From contig OY741268.1 of the NCBI GenBank assembly GCA_963514095.1, positions 9,909,300 through 9,973,299 of the forward strand: a DNA stretch of 64,000 nt. Reading direction: 5' to 3'. Position numbers and translations under genes: made by a program. This document shows positions 21,960 to 33,800 of the stretch, in pieces. This stretch comes from Eutrigla gurnardus (taxonomy: Eukaryota; Chordata; Actinopteri; Perciformes; Triglidae). The notes beneath the pieces are model-generated. The model was not told where the DNA came from. It did no database searches and saw only the letters and a program-made list of their open reading frames with translations. Numbering within the stretch: the first letter of the stretch is position 1; every line of letters begins with the position of its first letter.

Positions 21960-22435
21960 TATCCATTCATAGCAAATTACCTTGACTGCAGCATGCTGTG
22001 TTCAGTTTGCCCAAGCAGAACAATGGCAAACCCTTCAGATATGAATTGGGAATCAAGTGAGTAAGACTATCAGCCAAACTTCAACCAAATGTTTCACTTC
22101 ATTCCTGCCACTCTTTGAAACGTTGGCCTCATTGTTCACAATACAATACTGAATAAATGATCGTTGTAATTATCGAAAAATCAGGTGCAGCCACTTTTCT
22201 AGTTTTCATCCCTTCCTCACACATTTTAAACCTCTGAACAGGAACACATACATATTGTATGAGCCCAAAAAAGCAGGCTGGTTTTTCTTTCATTTTACAA
22301 GCGTAAAACCTCAAATGCAATTTGACTGTTCAGTGCCTTCAGAAGGCTATAAATCCTAAATTAATACCAACAATTTAGTTGAAACCCATTAATATTTGTT
22401 GTATTGGCTCATTGTTTCTACTAGAGTTGGGGGGG
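21960..22435. other. No gene recognised
   Basis: Non-coding, no repeat family recognised. Confidence 0.4.
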
Positions 22436-22690
22436 GGGCAACTCCTCCGGTTGCAAAAAGAAGTCTGATTGCATGGAAGTCTAAGAGAAAAATTACCCTA
22501 CTTCTCACTTGATTTGTACACATAAATCGATGGTCTCAATCTCTAGTTTCAAGTGGCCTCCAATACGGCATGATGTACATTTGGTCAATTATGGTCCATT
22601 TAGATCCAAATTAGGCATAAAGCAGGGGATGCTTTAGGGCAGGTCTACCTTGTGATTGACAGGTTGCTACAATGGTGTCCCCAGTACGGC
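22436..22690 (+). repeat. Dispersed fish repeat, copy 1 (inverted relative of 27.1-27.3 kb)
   Basis: Contains GCATGGAAGTCTAAGAG, CCCTACTTCTCACTTGA, TGGTCTCAATCTCTAGTTTC, GCATGATGTACATTTGGTCA and GCAGGGGATGCTTTAGGGC. The same order is present in reverse complement at 27300-27090. This type of short sequence is widespread in fish genomes; transposon class not certain (MITE-like). Confidence 0.72.
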
Positions 22691-22766
22691 CTCGCTACCA
22701 TCGCTACCATACTACCAATGCAATTAGCTTCAGCATGACCATACTGTGACCCATGAGCCAACTGCC

Positions 22767-22797
22767 CTGTTTTTTTTTTTTTTTATTATTATTATTG
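22767..22797. repeat. T-run plus (ATT)n microsatellite
   Basis: About 18 T followed by five ATT units. Confidence 0.95.
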
Positions 22798-22983
22798 ACA
22801 AACATACAAAGGACAGGACCAGACATCACAGCAGCACTACACGACGATGACAACAACAACAACTACAACTACAACAACAACACGCTGGGAATAGCATTGC
22901 AAAACCCAAAACAAATCAGTCCTGGGATACATATAAAAGGCACATTATACAATGTGGAGCGCAACACAGTGGAGGCTACATTA

Positions 22984-24450
22984 AAGGGGCCCTATTATGA
23001 AAAATCGACTTTTCCTTGTTTTTCAACCCTAAAATGGGTCCCTGGTGTGTCAATAAGTCCCCACAGTATCAGAAAAGACCACCATCTCCCTGTTTCACTT
23101 TCTCAGTTTGAAAGAAATCCTCCCGATAAACGAACGGTTTGCAGAATGTCCACTAAATGACGTCAGCACCGAATTTTGCTGTGCCTTATATGGGTCATCT
23201 CGGCTCATTAGAATCGCTCCACCTGTGTGGTCCCGCCCACATAATCCCCATACCTGTTGGCTGTCAGTGTGATGTACATACAAACCAGTGGACCAAAATG
23301 CCAAAATCAACGGAAAGCGAGTTGGCAGTCCAATTGTTGATATTTACTGGCATCGTCGGAGCATCTACGATGGAAATGTGCACACACGCGTCCGTAAATG
23401 TGTGTTTGTGTGTGCGACGCACTTCACCGACAGGAGCTTTGACAACATGGGGTGCTACAGCTCAGGATATGCCTCTAACCTGAGGCTAAAGTTTGGATCA
23501 GTACCGACAGTCCGAGAGCCAACCACAGACACTGAAGCGTTAAGTTACTAAATATTATGTAATATGCCGTGTTACAGTTTACCGTTGCTTTCTTAGCATT
23601 GGTGTGTTAGCATTGGCGTGTTGCGCTAAAGTTAGCATTGGCGTGTTGCGTTAAAAGCTTCCATTGTATTGATATTGAGGACCGTTGACGTTACGTAGTA
23701 CTGCGGGGGCCCAAACCTGTAAAATAACGCTAGACATCAGTTTGCTTGGAACGTTTTGTAGCTTGAATGCGGCAGCGAGAGCAGCTGATCTGTTTGTTTA
23801 TACACGCCGATGCAAAGACGACGTCACCAAACGTTTGTTTTTGCACCGCTAACGAAGGGATTTTACGAGCTTTTGGTGCGTCACCACATCAGTTATAGTT
23901 AAATAGTAACGTGTTCCACATTTCAGATGTAGTTGTAAACTCTGACTGTCTGTCTGACTGTCTGTCTGCTTACAGAGCAGCAGCTCACATCAGCGTCCCA
24001 CACCGACCCACCACAGCTACTGTTGGCACTCACCTGTCTAGGAGGACTCTACAGGCTCCTTACCCAAGTAAAGGTGTGTAGCCTGACATGTAGCCTACTT
24101 GAGATCAGGTTTACAAGCAACTACTAGTAGTTGTGCAGATGTGTATTTCTATTATGTGATATCATGGGTTTCATTCCTCCATACAACTCTGTTACAGCTA
24201 CTGTGTCCTGCAAGGACTTTGGTGTTGGCACAGCCATGGTTCCAGACCTGTTTCACAACCACTCCAATAAGGAGACCATCAAAGAGAGCTCGCCTGGACC
24301 CGGTAGAGGAGGAGGATACTTTGGAGGGCAGCTCTTCCTTGACTTCAGAAGAGCTTGATATGACCCTGCAGAGTCGGCCACAAACAGTTTGCGTTTGTGT
24401 TCTGAGATAACTGTGAACTTCAACTGCTGATTAATTTGACAATAAAGTCT
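22984..24450 (+). pseudogene. THAP-domain (P-element-like) gene remnant with three exons
   Basis: The left edge AAAGGGGCCCTATTATG (22984) resembles the terminal sequence of the related element at 53991. Exon 1 (frame 23288-23538) ends with the C-terminal half of a THAP zinc-finger domain: VCATHFTDRSF, then GYASNLRLKFGSVPTV (THAP domains end in HF...VPT). A donor GTTAAGT follows at 23539. Acceptor ...CTTACAG ends at 23975. Exon 2 (23976-24073) stays in frame and reads THLSRRTLQAPYPSK, followed by GTGTGT. Acceptor ...TGTTACAG ends at 24197. Exon 3 starts VSCKDFGVGTAM. The acidic KRARLDPVEEEDTLEGSS segment at 24285-24340 is in another frame, so one frameshift breaks it. AATAAA occurs at 24441. 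THAP proteins bind DNA, in P elements as part of transposase. The N-terminal half of the domain is not recognisable. Confidence 0.7.
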
Positions 24451-27089
24451 TTACAGTAATTGTAAAATGTGTCATGGTTAATAATACTGAAGTAATGGTC
24501 AGGAAGACTGCATAATATGTTGCATAGAGGGATTTATTTTTTATAAAACACAATTGATAAACAAACAACAGACTGCTGTATTCCTCTTACATGTAAAGCA
24601 CCATAACCAGCTGTATATTTCATGCGTTTTGGAGAGAGAACATTCAGACAGACAGTTCCAACCAGGATGTCCCACCATGCAAGCCTCTTCCTCCTCCAGC
24701 TGCTGCATCCGTCTTCTTACCTAGTGTGAATCATGATCATCGTCATGTTATGTGAATAATAATCTCAACAGACAACTTGGTGTAACAAAGTAACATTACC
24801 TGTGGTGTCTCCATGCAGCAGACATGTTCGGTGTCTGAAGGCCCACTTAGTCACCTAGATGAATATAGTACAGAATTTGAGCATTTCAACAACAAATCTT
24901 GTTAATATGGTAACCTGACTGACTTTGCTGACAAGCTGAGGTGTAAACCTCATGTTTGAATTTTGTAACAGTAAGTTTAGCACATAATGTTGAGATGGAG
25001 CACAATCACGTTTATAAAACACAGCACACAGCCTATAATTCACAATTCAGCACATAATTCTGGAGGACGACATGATACTGACCAAATCCTGCTGCTTGTA
25101 TGTCTTTATGTGTAGAGGATCAAGTTTTTAATCCCGTTAATGTGATGTAAACAAACTTCCCGCATACAGGACGCTGTTTTCATCGGGTTTTCATCCGTTT
25201 AAATATAATGTTGCGACCCCATTTGGAAAACATGCAACTGTGAACTGTCAACAACACGGCACTACTAACGATATTAATTGTTGCCGAGGCTCACGGAAAA
25301 CACATCAAAAGCAAACACAGCATGTGTGCAAGGAGTGCACAGAAAAATAACAACAACAAGCCAAGCGTTCCCTACCTTTCGAGCTGTCTGGAAGTCCAAA
25401 AACAACATGTAGCATGCTAATCCTTATATCCAGATAAAGGTAAGAGTCCAACGAACAAAAGTAGCCACTTCGTTTAGTCCCACGAGCATGCTAACTCCGG
25501 TAGTCATCCATAACACGCCATGTGTTGACGTTGTGAGTTTCTGAACAAAATATTGTTTATAGCTAGTTATCGCTCTTCGATGACAGGCGAACAACAAAGC
25601 TTTGTATTTCCGTGTTTGGCGGCTTCTTGGCGACAAAACAAGCCCCCTTCCACGATTCTGCGATCCGAATTGGCTGAACAATCTGTCCATCAAGAGAGCC
25701 AGTGCTTCACTGCCTCTCGGCTGACCAACCACGAGAATCCCCAGGCAGAGAGCCAATAGGCAGAGGAGTACATTTTTGACTGACAGGTCTTATAGCCAAT
25801 AAGCTTACGATTCCAGCGGTATGTTACATGGGGGGAGGGGGCTTGAGGGTGAGAGCGCAGCAGCTCAGAAAGGTCAGACTGTGTTATGCAGCGTCTCGTT
25901 ACAGAAGGCTGTTATGTAAAAAAACATTAAAAAAATGTTGGTTTTATTAGTAGTAGTTGTAGAACTGGTGAAATAAACAAAAAAAAGTAGAATTATATAC
26001 CTAAAAATACCCATAATCTCATCTGGAACACTTGTTCCAGATGCAGCTCCGTCTGACATTGCCCTACAACACTGCACTTGCAAAGCTCATTTTTGGGTGT
26101 CTTTTTATCTACTTTCTACCAGTTGTTGGTCAGGCTTGTGGCTGTGGCTTCATTCAACTTTTAGGCCTATATATAAGAGCCACAGCTAACTTGTTTCATT
26201 CAAAAAGAAAAATATTTTTTTTTTGTGCAATTTCCACTATGTTTGAGCTGCAGTAACTCAGTGTCAGTAACACTTAGAGTAAATCACTCAGAAGAAAATT
26301 CAAAGGGTTATCTTTCAGGAATGCTCAGCTTTGTGCCTGTAGTCATAGGGGTTCAAAAACAGTAACCATTTTACTTTGGGTATGTCGTTTTCAGCCTTTT
26401 CTTCAAAAATAGGATGGCCATTCAAGAGTTAAATCAATGACTAGGGTAGGCTACACAAAAGTCAATAGAGTCGCCATCTGGTGGGCAATGAAAACATTTT
26501 AGTGTCATGGTAGCCAACAGGAGATTTCTGGTCCTTAACACACAGTTTTTACTGCAGTGTAAATGCTTGAAAACTGCAGCACTTAATATTGTTTGCCTGT
26601 GACTTTTCTCTAGTGGCCCACACCCAAAATGTTTGGCCACCCCAGAATTAGCTTCTCAGATGACGTTAACACTTTGTCAGGTTGTCAAGTTGGCCTTGAA
26701 TTATGAAGTAACTTTGTTAACAGCTTCACACCAGAAGCCGGATGGATCCAGATCCAGTAAGGTTGCCACTCAGGATGCCACTCTGCTGCTTGTGTTCGTC
26801 AGATCCACCCATTGCTTCTCCAAGTATGGATCACTGGTTGCAAAATGTCAAAGATCCCCTTATCGGGGAAACTGGTTTTCATGTTTTCTCGGATCATTAC
26901 GCAGCACAGATCCGCCATCACACACTCGGAGGTTTCCCTCACGTTTCTTCCCTTTGTCGATTGTCTTGTGCGAATTAAACTTAACTTTGACATTTTATTA
27001 CGTTGGTGGTTTGTCACTCAAGTTGAAGTCATCACACTTTTCCTAACCATAACTAAGCGGTTTTGCCATAGTAGTGACCTGCCAAGCAC
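24451..27089. other. No gene recognised
   Basis: No domain-bearing frame. A moderately GC-rich patch at 25590-25760 with GCGATCCGAATTGGCTG and repeated 'GCCAAT(A)' boxes (25670-25800) looks like the control region of an old element or a promoter, but no exon can be supported. Confidence 0.4.
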
Positions 27090-27300
27090 AAAGTAGCCCC
27101 GGCCTAAAGCATCCCCTGCTTTATGGTCTATTTGAATCTAAATGGACCACTAAATGCACATCATGTTGTATTGAAGAAGACTTGCAACTAGAGATTGAGA
27201 TCATATGCTCATGTTTACAATGTTTACTGAGTGAGAAGTAGGGTCATTTCCTCATAGACTTCCATGCGTCACTTTTCAGACCCGGAGGTTGCTGCGTGTT
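27090..27300 (-). repeat. Dispersed fish repeat, copy 2 (inverted relative of 22.4-22.7 kb)
   Basis: Reverse-complement counterpart of 22436-22690: GCATCCCCTGCTTTATGG, ATGTGCATTTAGTGG on the minus strand, GTCTCAATCTCTAGTT on the minus strand, and ATAGACTTCCATGCGTCAC. Confidence 0.72.
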
Positions 27301-27587
27301 ATGAACACTGGTGCCAGCATTCTCCTCTGACAGACACCAATCATGAGATTCAAATGAAAGGTTTCACTCCAACATGACATTTAAATTTACATTTAGGTCA
27401 TTTAGCAGACGCTTTTGTCCAAAGCGACTTACAATAAGTACATTTGTCAAAAGAAGGAAACAAGGAAACCACAATGAATCATTGCCGATAAAGTAAGAGC
27501 TAAAAATAGAACAAGTGTTAGGTCCTCATCTGAGTAAACTAGTAGTTCAAGAGCAACAGTGCTACGATCAGAGTGCTATAGGTAAGG

Positions 27588-27631
27588 TTTTTTTTTTTTT
27601 TTTTTTTTTTTTTGGGGGGGGGGGGGGGGGG
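27588..27631. repeat. T-run followed by G-run in the L2 3' UTR
   Basis: About 26 T then 18 G. On the L2 strand this is poly(C) then poly(A), at the same position as the C-run/A-run of the first L2 copy (1250-1266). Confidence 0.95.
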
Positions 27632-27641
27632 CTGGGTCATG

Positions 27642-28952
27642 CTAGTCGAGGTGAAGTCTGAACAGGTGAGTCTTGAGCCTTTTTCGGAAAATGGCAAATG
27701 ACTCAGCTGTCCTGACATTAGTCGGGAGTTCGTTCCACCACTGAGGCGCCAGAACAGAGAAGAGTCTGGACTTTGCTGAGCAATTGAAATGGATGCGTGC
27801 TGCAACAGGGAGCCAGTGGAGGTCACGGAGGAGGGGGGTCACATGGGAGAATTTGGGTAGATTGAAGATAAGACGTGCTGCAGCGTTCTGGATACGCTGC
27901 AATGGTTTAATCGCAGAGGCCGGGAGTCCGGCCAGGAGAGAGTTGCAGTAGTCAAGGCGGGAGATGACCAGTGCTTGGACCAAGAGTTGCGTTGCATCCT
28001 TTGTGAGGAGGGTCCGAATCCTGCGGATGTTGTAGAGGGCAAATCTGCAGGATCGGGCCACAGCAGTGATGTTGGGGGTGCAGGATAGTTGGTCATCGAG
28101 GATTACACCCAGGTTCCTCGCAGTTGACGACGGCAATACTGTGATGCCCTCGACAGTGACCGACAGGTCCATGCGAGGGCAGTCTTTCCCTGGGATGAAG
28201 AGGAGTTCGGTTTTATTCAGGTTAAGCTTGAGGTGATGTGCAGTTGTCCAGACAGAGATGTCAGCCAGACAGTCCGAGATGCGAGTTGCAATGTGGGTGT
28301 CAGAGGACGGGGGAAAAGAGAGGAACAGCTGGGTGTCATCTGCGTAGCAATGGTAGGAGAATCCATGCGATGTGATAACAGAACCTAGTGATCTGGTGTA
28401 TAGTGAGAACAGAAGCGGTCCTAATACTGAGCCTTGAGGGACACCCGTGTCCAGAGAACAGGGTTTGGACAAAGAGCCATTCCATGTGACCTGAAAGGTG
28501 CGATTTGTCAGGTATGATGTAAACCAGGCGAGAGCAGAGTCAGTTATGCCAAGTTCAGCCAGAGTGGAGAGGAGGATTTGGTGATTGACTGTGTCGAACG
28601 CAGCAGATAGGTCGAGGAGAACGAGAACGGAGGAGTGGGACGAGGTTCTGGCGTCTCGCAGGGACTCGGTCACTGTGAGGAGGGCCGTCTCAGTGGAGTG
28701 AGCAGTCCTGAATCCTGATTGATTAGGGTCTAGGAGGTTGTTCAGCGAGAGATAGGATGACAGTTGGTTGTAGGCGGCACGTTCCAAGGTTTTAGAGAGG
28801 AATGAAAGAAGAGATACAGGTCTGTAGCTTTGGATGTCAGTAGCGTCTAGGGTGGGTTTTTTAAGGAGAGGCTTCACGGTAGCTGTCTTAAAATCCGCTG
28901 GAATGACACCTGAGGTGAGGGAGGAGTTGATCAGGGTGGTGAGGAATGGCAA
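27642..28952 (-). pseudogene. L2 reverse transcriptase frame (436 codons)
   Basis: An open frame of 436 codons containing all core RT blocks: SYRPVSLLSFLSKTLE (about 42-57), QSGFRTAHSTETALL (78-92), LVLLDLSAAFDTVNH (110-124; catalytic D in motif A), TGVPQGSVLGPLLF (169-182), CYADDTQLF (202-210; catalytic DD), then the thumb, ARNLGVILDDQLS (278-290), and the C-terminal LHWLPVAARI and WWNELPTN blocks. At residues 390/391 the sequence jumps from VAARIHFN to SAKSRLFSVLAPQWW, skipping roughly a hundred residues normally present in the family: an in-frame deletion. The natural protein starts upstream in the endonuclease frame; the ATG at 28952 is only the first methionine after a frameshift. Enzyme: copies L2 RNA at the nicked target. 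Confidence 0.9.
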
Positions 28953-30424
28953 GATGTCGTGTGAGATGTCTTGGAGAAGAGAGGAGGGGATCGGGTCGAG
29001 GGAGCAGGTGGTGGCACGGTTAGATGTAACAAGTGCGTGAACATCTTCAGAGGTGAGGGGGGTAAAGCTGGTAAGACCATCCGAGTTGAGGGTTGGGGAT
29101 ATGTCTTCTGGGAGGGAATAGGCGTAAATGAGGAGCTGATGTCTTTTACTTTCTTGGTAAAGTAAGTAGCAAAGTCATCGGCAGTAAGGAAGGAAGGGGG
29201 CGGAGGGGTAGGAGGGGTGAGGAGGGAGGAGAACACGGAGAAGAGTTTCCTGGGGTTGGAGGCAGAAGAGTTGATCTTTGCCAGGTAGAAGGCAGATTTA
29301 GCTGCCAAAACAGTTGAGGTGAAGTCAGAGAGGAGGCGGTGGTAGTGAGTAAGGTCCTCGTGCTGGCCCGATTTCTTCCATTTTCTCTCTGACGCTCGCA
29401 ACAATGATCTGCTGGTTCGCAGAGGTTCAGACAGCCAGGGAGGGGGGGGAGATGACTCCGCAGGTCGTGAGATAGGGGGACAGAGAGTGTCCAAAGAAGA
29501 GGAGAGTGAGGACATCAGGATGGAGGAGGCTTCCTCAGTAGGTATTAAGGAGAACTGTTCTGAGGATGGTAGCGAGGAGATAACAGTTGAGGAGAGAGCG
29601 GAGGGAGTGAGGGATTTCAGGTTGTGGCGGCTGGTGACCATTCGAGGCGTAGAGGGGAGGGATGTGGTGGGCTCCATGGGGAAGGAGAAAGTCACAAAGT
29701 GGTGGTCGGACACGGTGAGCGGGGTAACAGAGAGTGCCGAGATGCCACAGGATCTTGTGAAGACAAGGTCAAGTTGGTTCCCGGCGCGGTGAGTTGGTGG
29801 AGAGGGGGAGAGCGTAAGGTCAAATGCGGAAAAGAAGTCGATGAATTCAGATGAGTGCAGCTTTCCCGAGTGGATGTTGAAGTCACCGAGGACGACGAGT
29901 GGTGTGCCATCATCAGGGGAGCAGCTCAGGAGGGCATCCATCTCATCCAAAAAGTCACCGAGAGGACCGGGTGGGCGATAGATCACTATGATGTTGAGTT
30001 TGAAAGGAAGGGTGACAGAGACAGCGTGGAATTCAAGTGTAGATCGGGGTAGGTGGTCCAGAGGAAGGATCTGGTAGGACCATCTCGGTGAGATGAGGAG
30101 CCCAGTTCCTCCTCCTCGCCCTGTTCGTCTTGGGGAGTGTGAAAACGAGTAGGCAGTTGAAAGGGCAGCTGGAGTGGCAGTGTTTTCTGGGGTGATCCAG
30201 GTCTCTGTGAGGCCCAGGAAGTGGAGAGACTGCAGGGAGGCATAGGCTGAAATGGTGTCCGCCTTCTTGACTGCAGACTGGCAGTTCCATAGCCCCCCTA
30301 GTACTTCAAGGTCCTTACCGGTGGAGAATGGTGGGTAGCAGAGATTGGATGGGTTACAGCCTCGAGTGAAGGGTCTCCGGTGAAATCTTCTCCAGTGTGA
30401 TGTCCTGACTGGGATAAGACACAT
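28931..30424 (-). pseudogene. L2 endonuclease frame (497 codons)
   Basis: Begins MCLIPVRTSH... at 30424, just inside the 42-bp monomer array. The APE-type endonuclease motifs are in order: GLTETWI (71-77), RGGGTGLL (103-110), VIYRPPGP (147-154), LGDFNIHSG (179-187), QLDLVFTR (217-224) and SDHHF (239-243; catalytic histidine). All catalytic residues visible to me are present. A long serine/proline-rich linker follows, and the frame leaves the L2 reading at about residue 440 (near 29090), where the continuation toward RT appears in another frame. A single indel therefore separates endonuclease and RT. Confidence 0.9.
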
Positions 30425-30478
30425 GGCTGCGAGGGGGGGTAAGATGTTATGCCTACCTCGGTGGACGTCCTCGATGGA

Positions 30479-30814
30479 CTCCCGCAGATAGACTCCCTTG
30501 TCTTTGTTCAGCTGTCTTGACTCCCGCAGATAGACTCCCTTGTCTTTGTTCAGCTGTCTTGACTCCCGCAGATAGACTCCCTTGTCTTTGTTCAGCTGTC
30601 TTGACTCCCGCAGATAGACTCCCTTGTCTTTGTTCAGCTGTCTTGACTCCCGCAGATAGACTCCCTTGTCTTTGTTCAGCTGTCTTGACTCCCGCAGATA
30701 GACTCCCTTGTCTTTGTTCAGCTGTCTTGACTCCCGCAGATAGACTCCCTTGTCTTTGTTCAGCTGTCTTGACTCCCGCAGATAGACTCCCTTGTCTTTG
30801 TTCAGCTGTCTTCG
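30479..30814 (-). repeat. Eight tandem 42-bp monomers upstream of L2 ORF
   Basis: The unit CTCCCGCAGATAGACTCCCT...TTTGTTCAGCTGTCTTGA repeats every 42 bp at 30479, 30521, 30563, 30605, 30647, 30689, 30731 and 30773. The copies look identical apart from the last few bases of the array. As 42 is divisible by three, the plus strand is open through it (a 14-residue repeat), but this is an artefact. Relative to the L2 strand the array lies about 55-390 bp upstream of the ORF start, where LINE promoters reside, so 5' UTR monomers are the likely interpretation. Confidence 0.93.
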
Positions 30815-30869
30815 TTCAGATGGCCAGACGCTGCAGCTGACGCTGTAGTGACAGCCTTTTTAAGTGCGC

Positions 30870-33800
30870 AGTTTACCGTAAGTACTGTGTGTGACCCCTC
30901 CCTCTAATCAAGTCTATTCACTACACCTGAGGTGGCTCAAACTTAGTTGATTACTCACTTAACATTTGCAGTTTCATGACGATTTCAACAACAAGCTATC
31001 AGCACAAGACTAATGTTGCAACTAGCTTTACTCACACAATGCCTGAACCCAAATCTACAATTAGTTTCTGACTTACCAACAACAGACAAAGCAGCTTCCT
31101 TCCTTGCTCCAGACAAAATGTGGTTTATGTGACATGACACTTTTTTCACCATTAAAAAAGAACATCAGTTCTTTAAAGGTTGTTGCTGAAATTTCAAATG
31201 ACTCATCTTAAAATGGTCTGGTATCGCTAAATGATAATGTTAGCTGTGGATGGGAACAGGTGTGTGTTTACTGCATATTGATGATTTTCAGGCAGAAAAA
31301 CAATCTCCAAAATGGATATTCCATTAGTGGAACGTTTGCAATGTCCATTTTGGTGAAAAGAATTGCTGCTTGAAATCCATCAGTCAGTGTGAAGCCCAAA
31401 TGAGTTTCTTCACGACAACATTCTTGTTTGGCAGAAAGTGAAAACTTTAACAAGACTCGTGACCTCTCAGGTTTAATCTGCTCATTACTGATGAATTAAG
31501 CAGCAGCTGGAAGGAGGCTTGCAGCAACGCTGTCAGGTAATCATTCTGGGTATAAATGGGACTGCAACCAGGAGGTTCAACATCTTTTCACCTTGAGACA
31601 ATGTATTCAAATGCTCCTGCAAATCATGGTGCATTTTAGACTAAAGAGAGCTGAGCCGAGCTGTGAGACTGCAGCCACAATACAAGAAGCTGCTGTTATC
31701 ACCATGAATCATCACAGAGATGAAAATCTGTGATACAGTGTAAGTAACAAAGTAAAATTGATTATTACCCCAAAATTAAATAACTTGTTCCTCCGAACAG
31801 AAATGCTGTCACATGCTGTTCCACACACTGTTATACTTGCAGTGTGAATAAAAAAGATATGGAGCATAGTGGTTGTTTTTTGTTGCAGTATTGAATGATA
31901 CAAGACAGAGAAAACTGAAAAACCAAAGAAGAGTGACAAACATTTTATTCTTAGGGAGTAAACACGGACAGGGCTTACATAAAATGCCAAGTAAATTTTA
32001 AAGATGATTTATCTCTGAAGGAAGGCTATATATACTGGTGGATTAAGAGATGCTGAGCAGAGTTGGATGCTGACCAGCACCACGCTCACTGGTCACAGTC
32101 CAGCCAACTGGAAACCATGGCAACCATAAGGTTAAGCATAAAAAGCTGCTCACTGCACAACATTTTGAACAACAAGTGGCATATCTGTTTGATCCAAATC
32201 TTAAAAAAAAAAAAAAAAAAACAGGTCTGCCCTCCTAAAAGTTCTGTTTCCATTGGGGATGCACTGATATTAATACCAACACTGATAATGACTCATTTAG
32301 CTCAATTGGGCATTGTGAAAATGGGCCTCATATGGTTGTGTACTACATGTCTTGCTCCATTAACAAAGATTTGCACTTTAATAATTTAATTCCACTACAT
32401 GTACAAAGCAGTATTTAAGTTTCAGCCATGATTAAAGAACATTGTTAATGTTTATATGTTGATGTCTATTATTATCAGAAAATATTCAGTTATATTAATT
32501 CATTTATTTGTTTTTGCCATCTAAAATGTGTCAGACTTGCCTTGTACACACAAAGCTTGTTTATGTTGAATTGTCCCATGTAGCTGCACACAACAACCCT
32601 ACATATAATATTTACATAAATCCACATCAACAATACACTTGATGCTTATATTAGGGTTTCAAGGTGAAATTCTCTCTGCATTGTTAGGGCAGCAACATGC
32701 TTGGTAAAAGCTTTCGGGGGCTGTGATGGCAGTAAAACATCCTGAGATGAAAAGAGGAAAGAAGACACAGAGAATAACCACAAAAGGAGAAACGAATGAG
32801 AACAAAAACAAGAGGAGGCGACAGAGCGATGGAGAAACTAAGACAGAGAGGATCAAGAGAGGCAGGGACTTTGAGAGAAGCCTGAAAGGCAAAGCGATAT
32901 GAGCCTTTACAGCGACAATCAAAGCTGGCCGGTCCTGTCTGCAGGTCGTTATCTCTGCCAGCACTGTGCTGCCTCCACAAAAAGTCTGCTGGCCTCACTC
33001 AGACTCCCAGACAGCGATAGTAATCATTACAAATGGCGTTTTCGCCTCGAAAGAATGAATCGACATGCAGTGATTCTGGTTAAAGACGCGTACGTCTTAA
33101 GTGAGCTAACCAGGTTGTGTGGAAGTTGTGTAAAAAAAAAAAATATGTGCATGAAAAGACATAACCATAAGTGTATTTCTATGGTTGCTGAGGTTCCTGC
33201 CAAAACTTTGAGTGACTGTGTGTCTTATTTTGTGGTTTCAAATTATGCAAATCGTGCAATATGATGGCCCTGTGGTGTGAGCAGCACAAATTTGGGGCCC
33301 AATCGCAAATCGCAAAAAGGCAGAGCCACTTCAGAAATCTATTGCCCCTCAACTTTGTTGACAATATTTTTTTACTATTATATGCGTTCAAAAACAAGGA
33401 GAAAAACATGAGGTGTGGTGCAAGAGAGGAGCACGGACGGCATCAGACGCACTGTCTCATTGCAACGCAATGGATTTGCAGGCGAAGCATTTTTGTGGGA
33501 TCTGCGCCTTGAGCTTTTCTGATTGATGTTTACTTTACAGATATATAAATGCATTTTCACTCAGGAGTCAGAGGTGTTAAGACATCATTTCGATCATTTA
33601 ACCTCTTCAAATCCACCCGCCGGCTGGTGGGTTAGATGTGAATGATTGGTTTTGAACGATGGTATTAGGGCTATTTTATTCATGCATTTTTTCAGCTCTG
33701 GCTTTTTTTCTTCTCCAGCATGTAATAGTTTTTTCCAAAACCACAATGTCAACCACTTTTGTTGAAGTATTCACGCTGCATTAAGACCACCAGTGATCGT

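Larger units (their letters stand above)
27386..30860 (-). mobile_element. Nearly full-length L2-clade LINE (minus strand)
   Basis: From 3' to 5' on the plus coordinate: the L2 tail TCATTTAGCAGACGCTTTTG (about 27399) and CCAAAGCGACTTACAATAAG, a 3' UTR with a long T-run and G-run (27588-27631; A-run and C-run on the element strand), a reverse transcriptase frame (27642-28952), an endonuclease frame (28931-30424), and a 5' region with eight 42-bp monomers (30479-30814). The truncated copy at 503-1497 is the same family. The element lacks an obvious ORF1. It is inactivated by one frameshift between endonuclease and RT and an in-frame internal deletion near the C-terminus. Confidence 0.9.

Noticed and set aside
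24140..24360. Independent 75-codon gene at the THAP exon 3
   Set aside because: It is the exon 3 frame after a frameshift, not a separate gene.
25590..25800. GC-richer patch with GCCAAT-like boxes as a promoter
   Set aside because: No exon, no splice donor and likely part of an old element; signal too weak.
28834..30052. Several plus-strand frames over the minus-strand L2
   Set aside because: Antisense shadows; all meaningful motifs are on the minus strand.
30517..30840. 107-codon frame with a 14-residue repeat
   Set aside because: It only reflects the 42-bp monomers being divisible by three; the array lies antisense and upstream of the L2.
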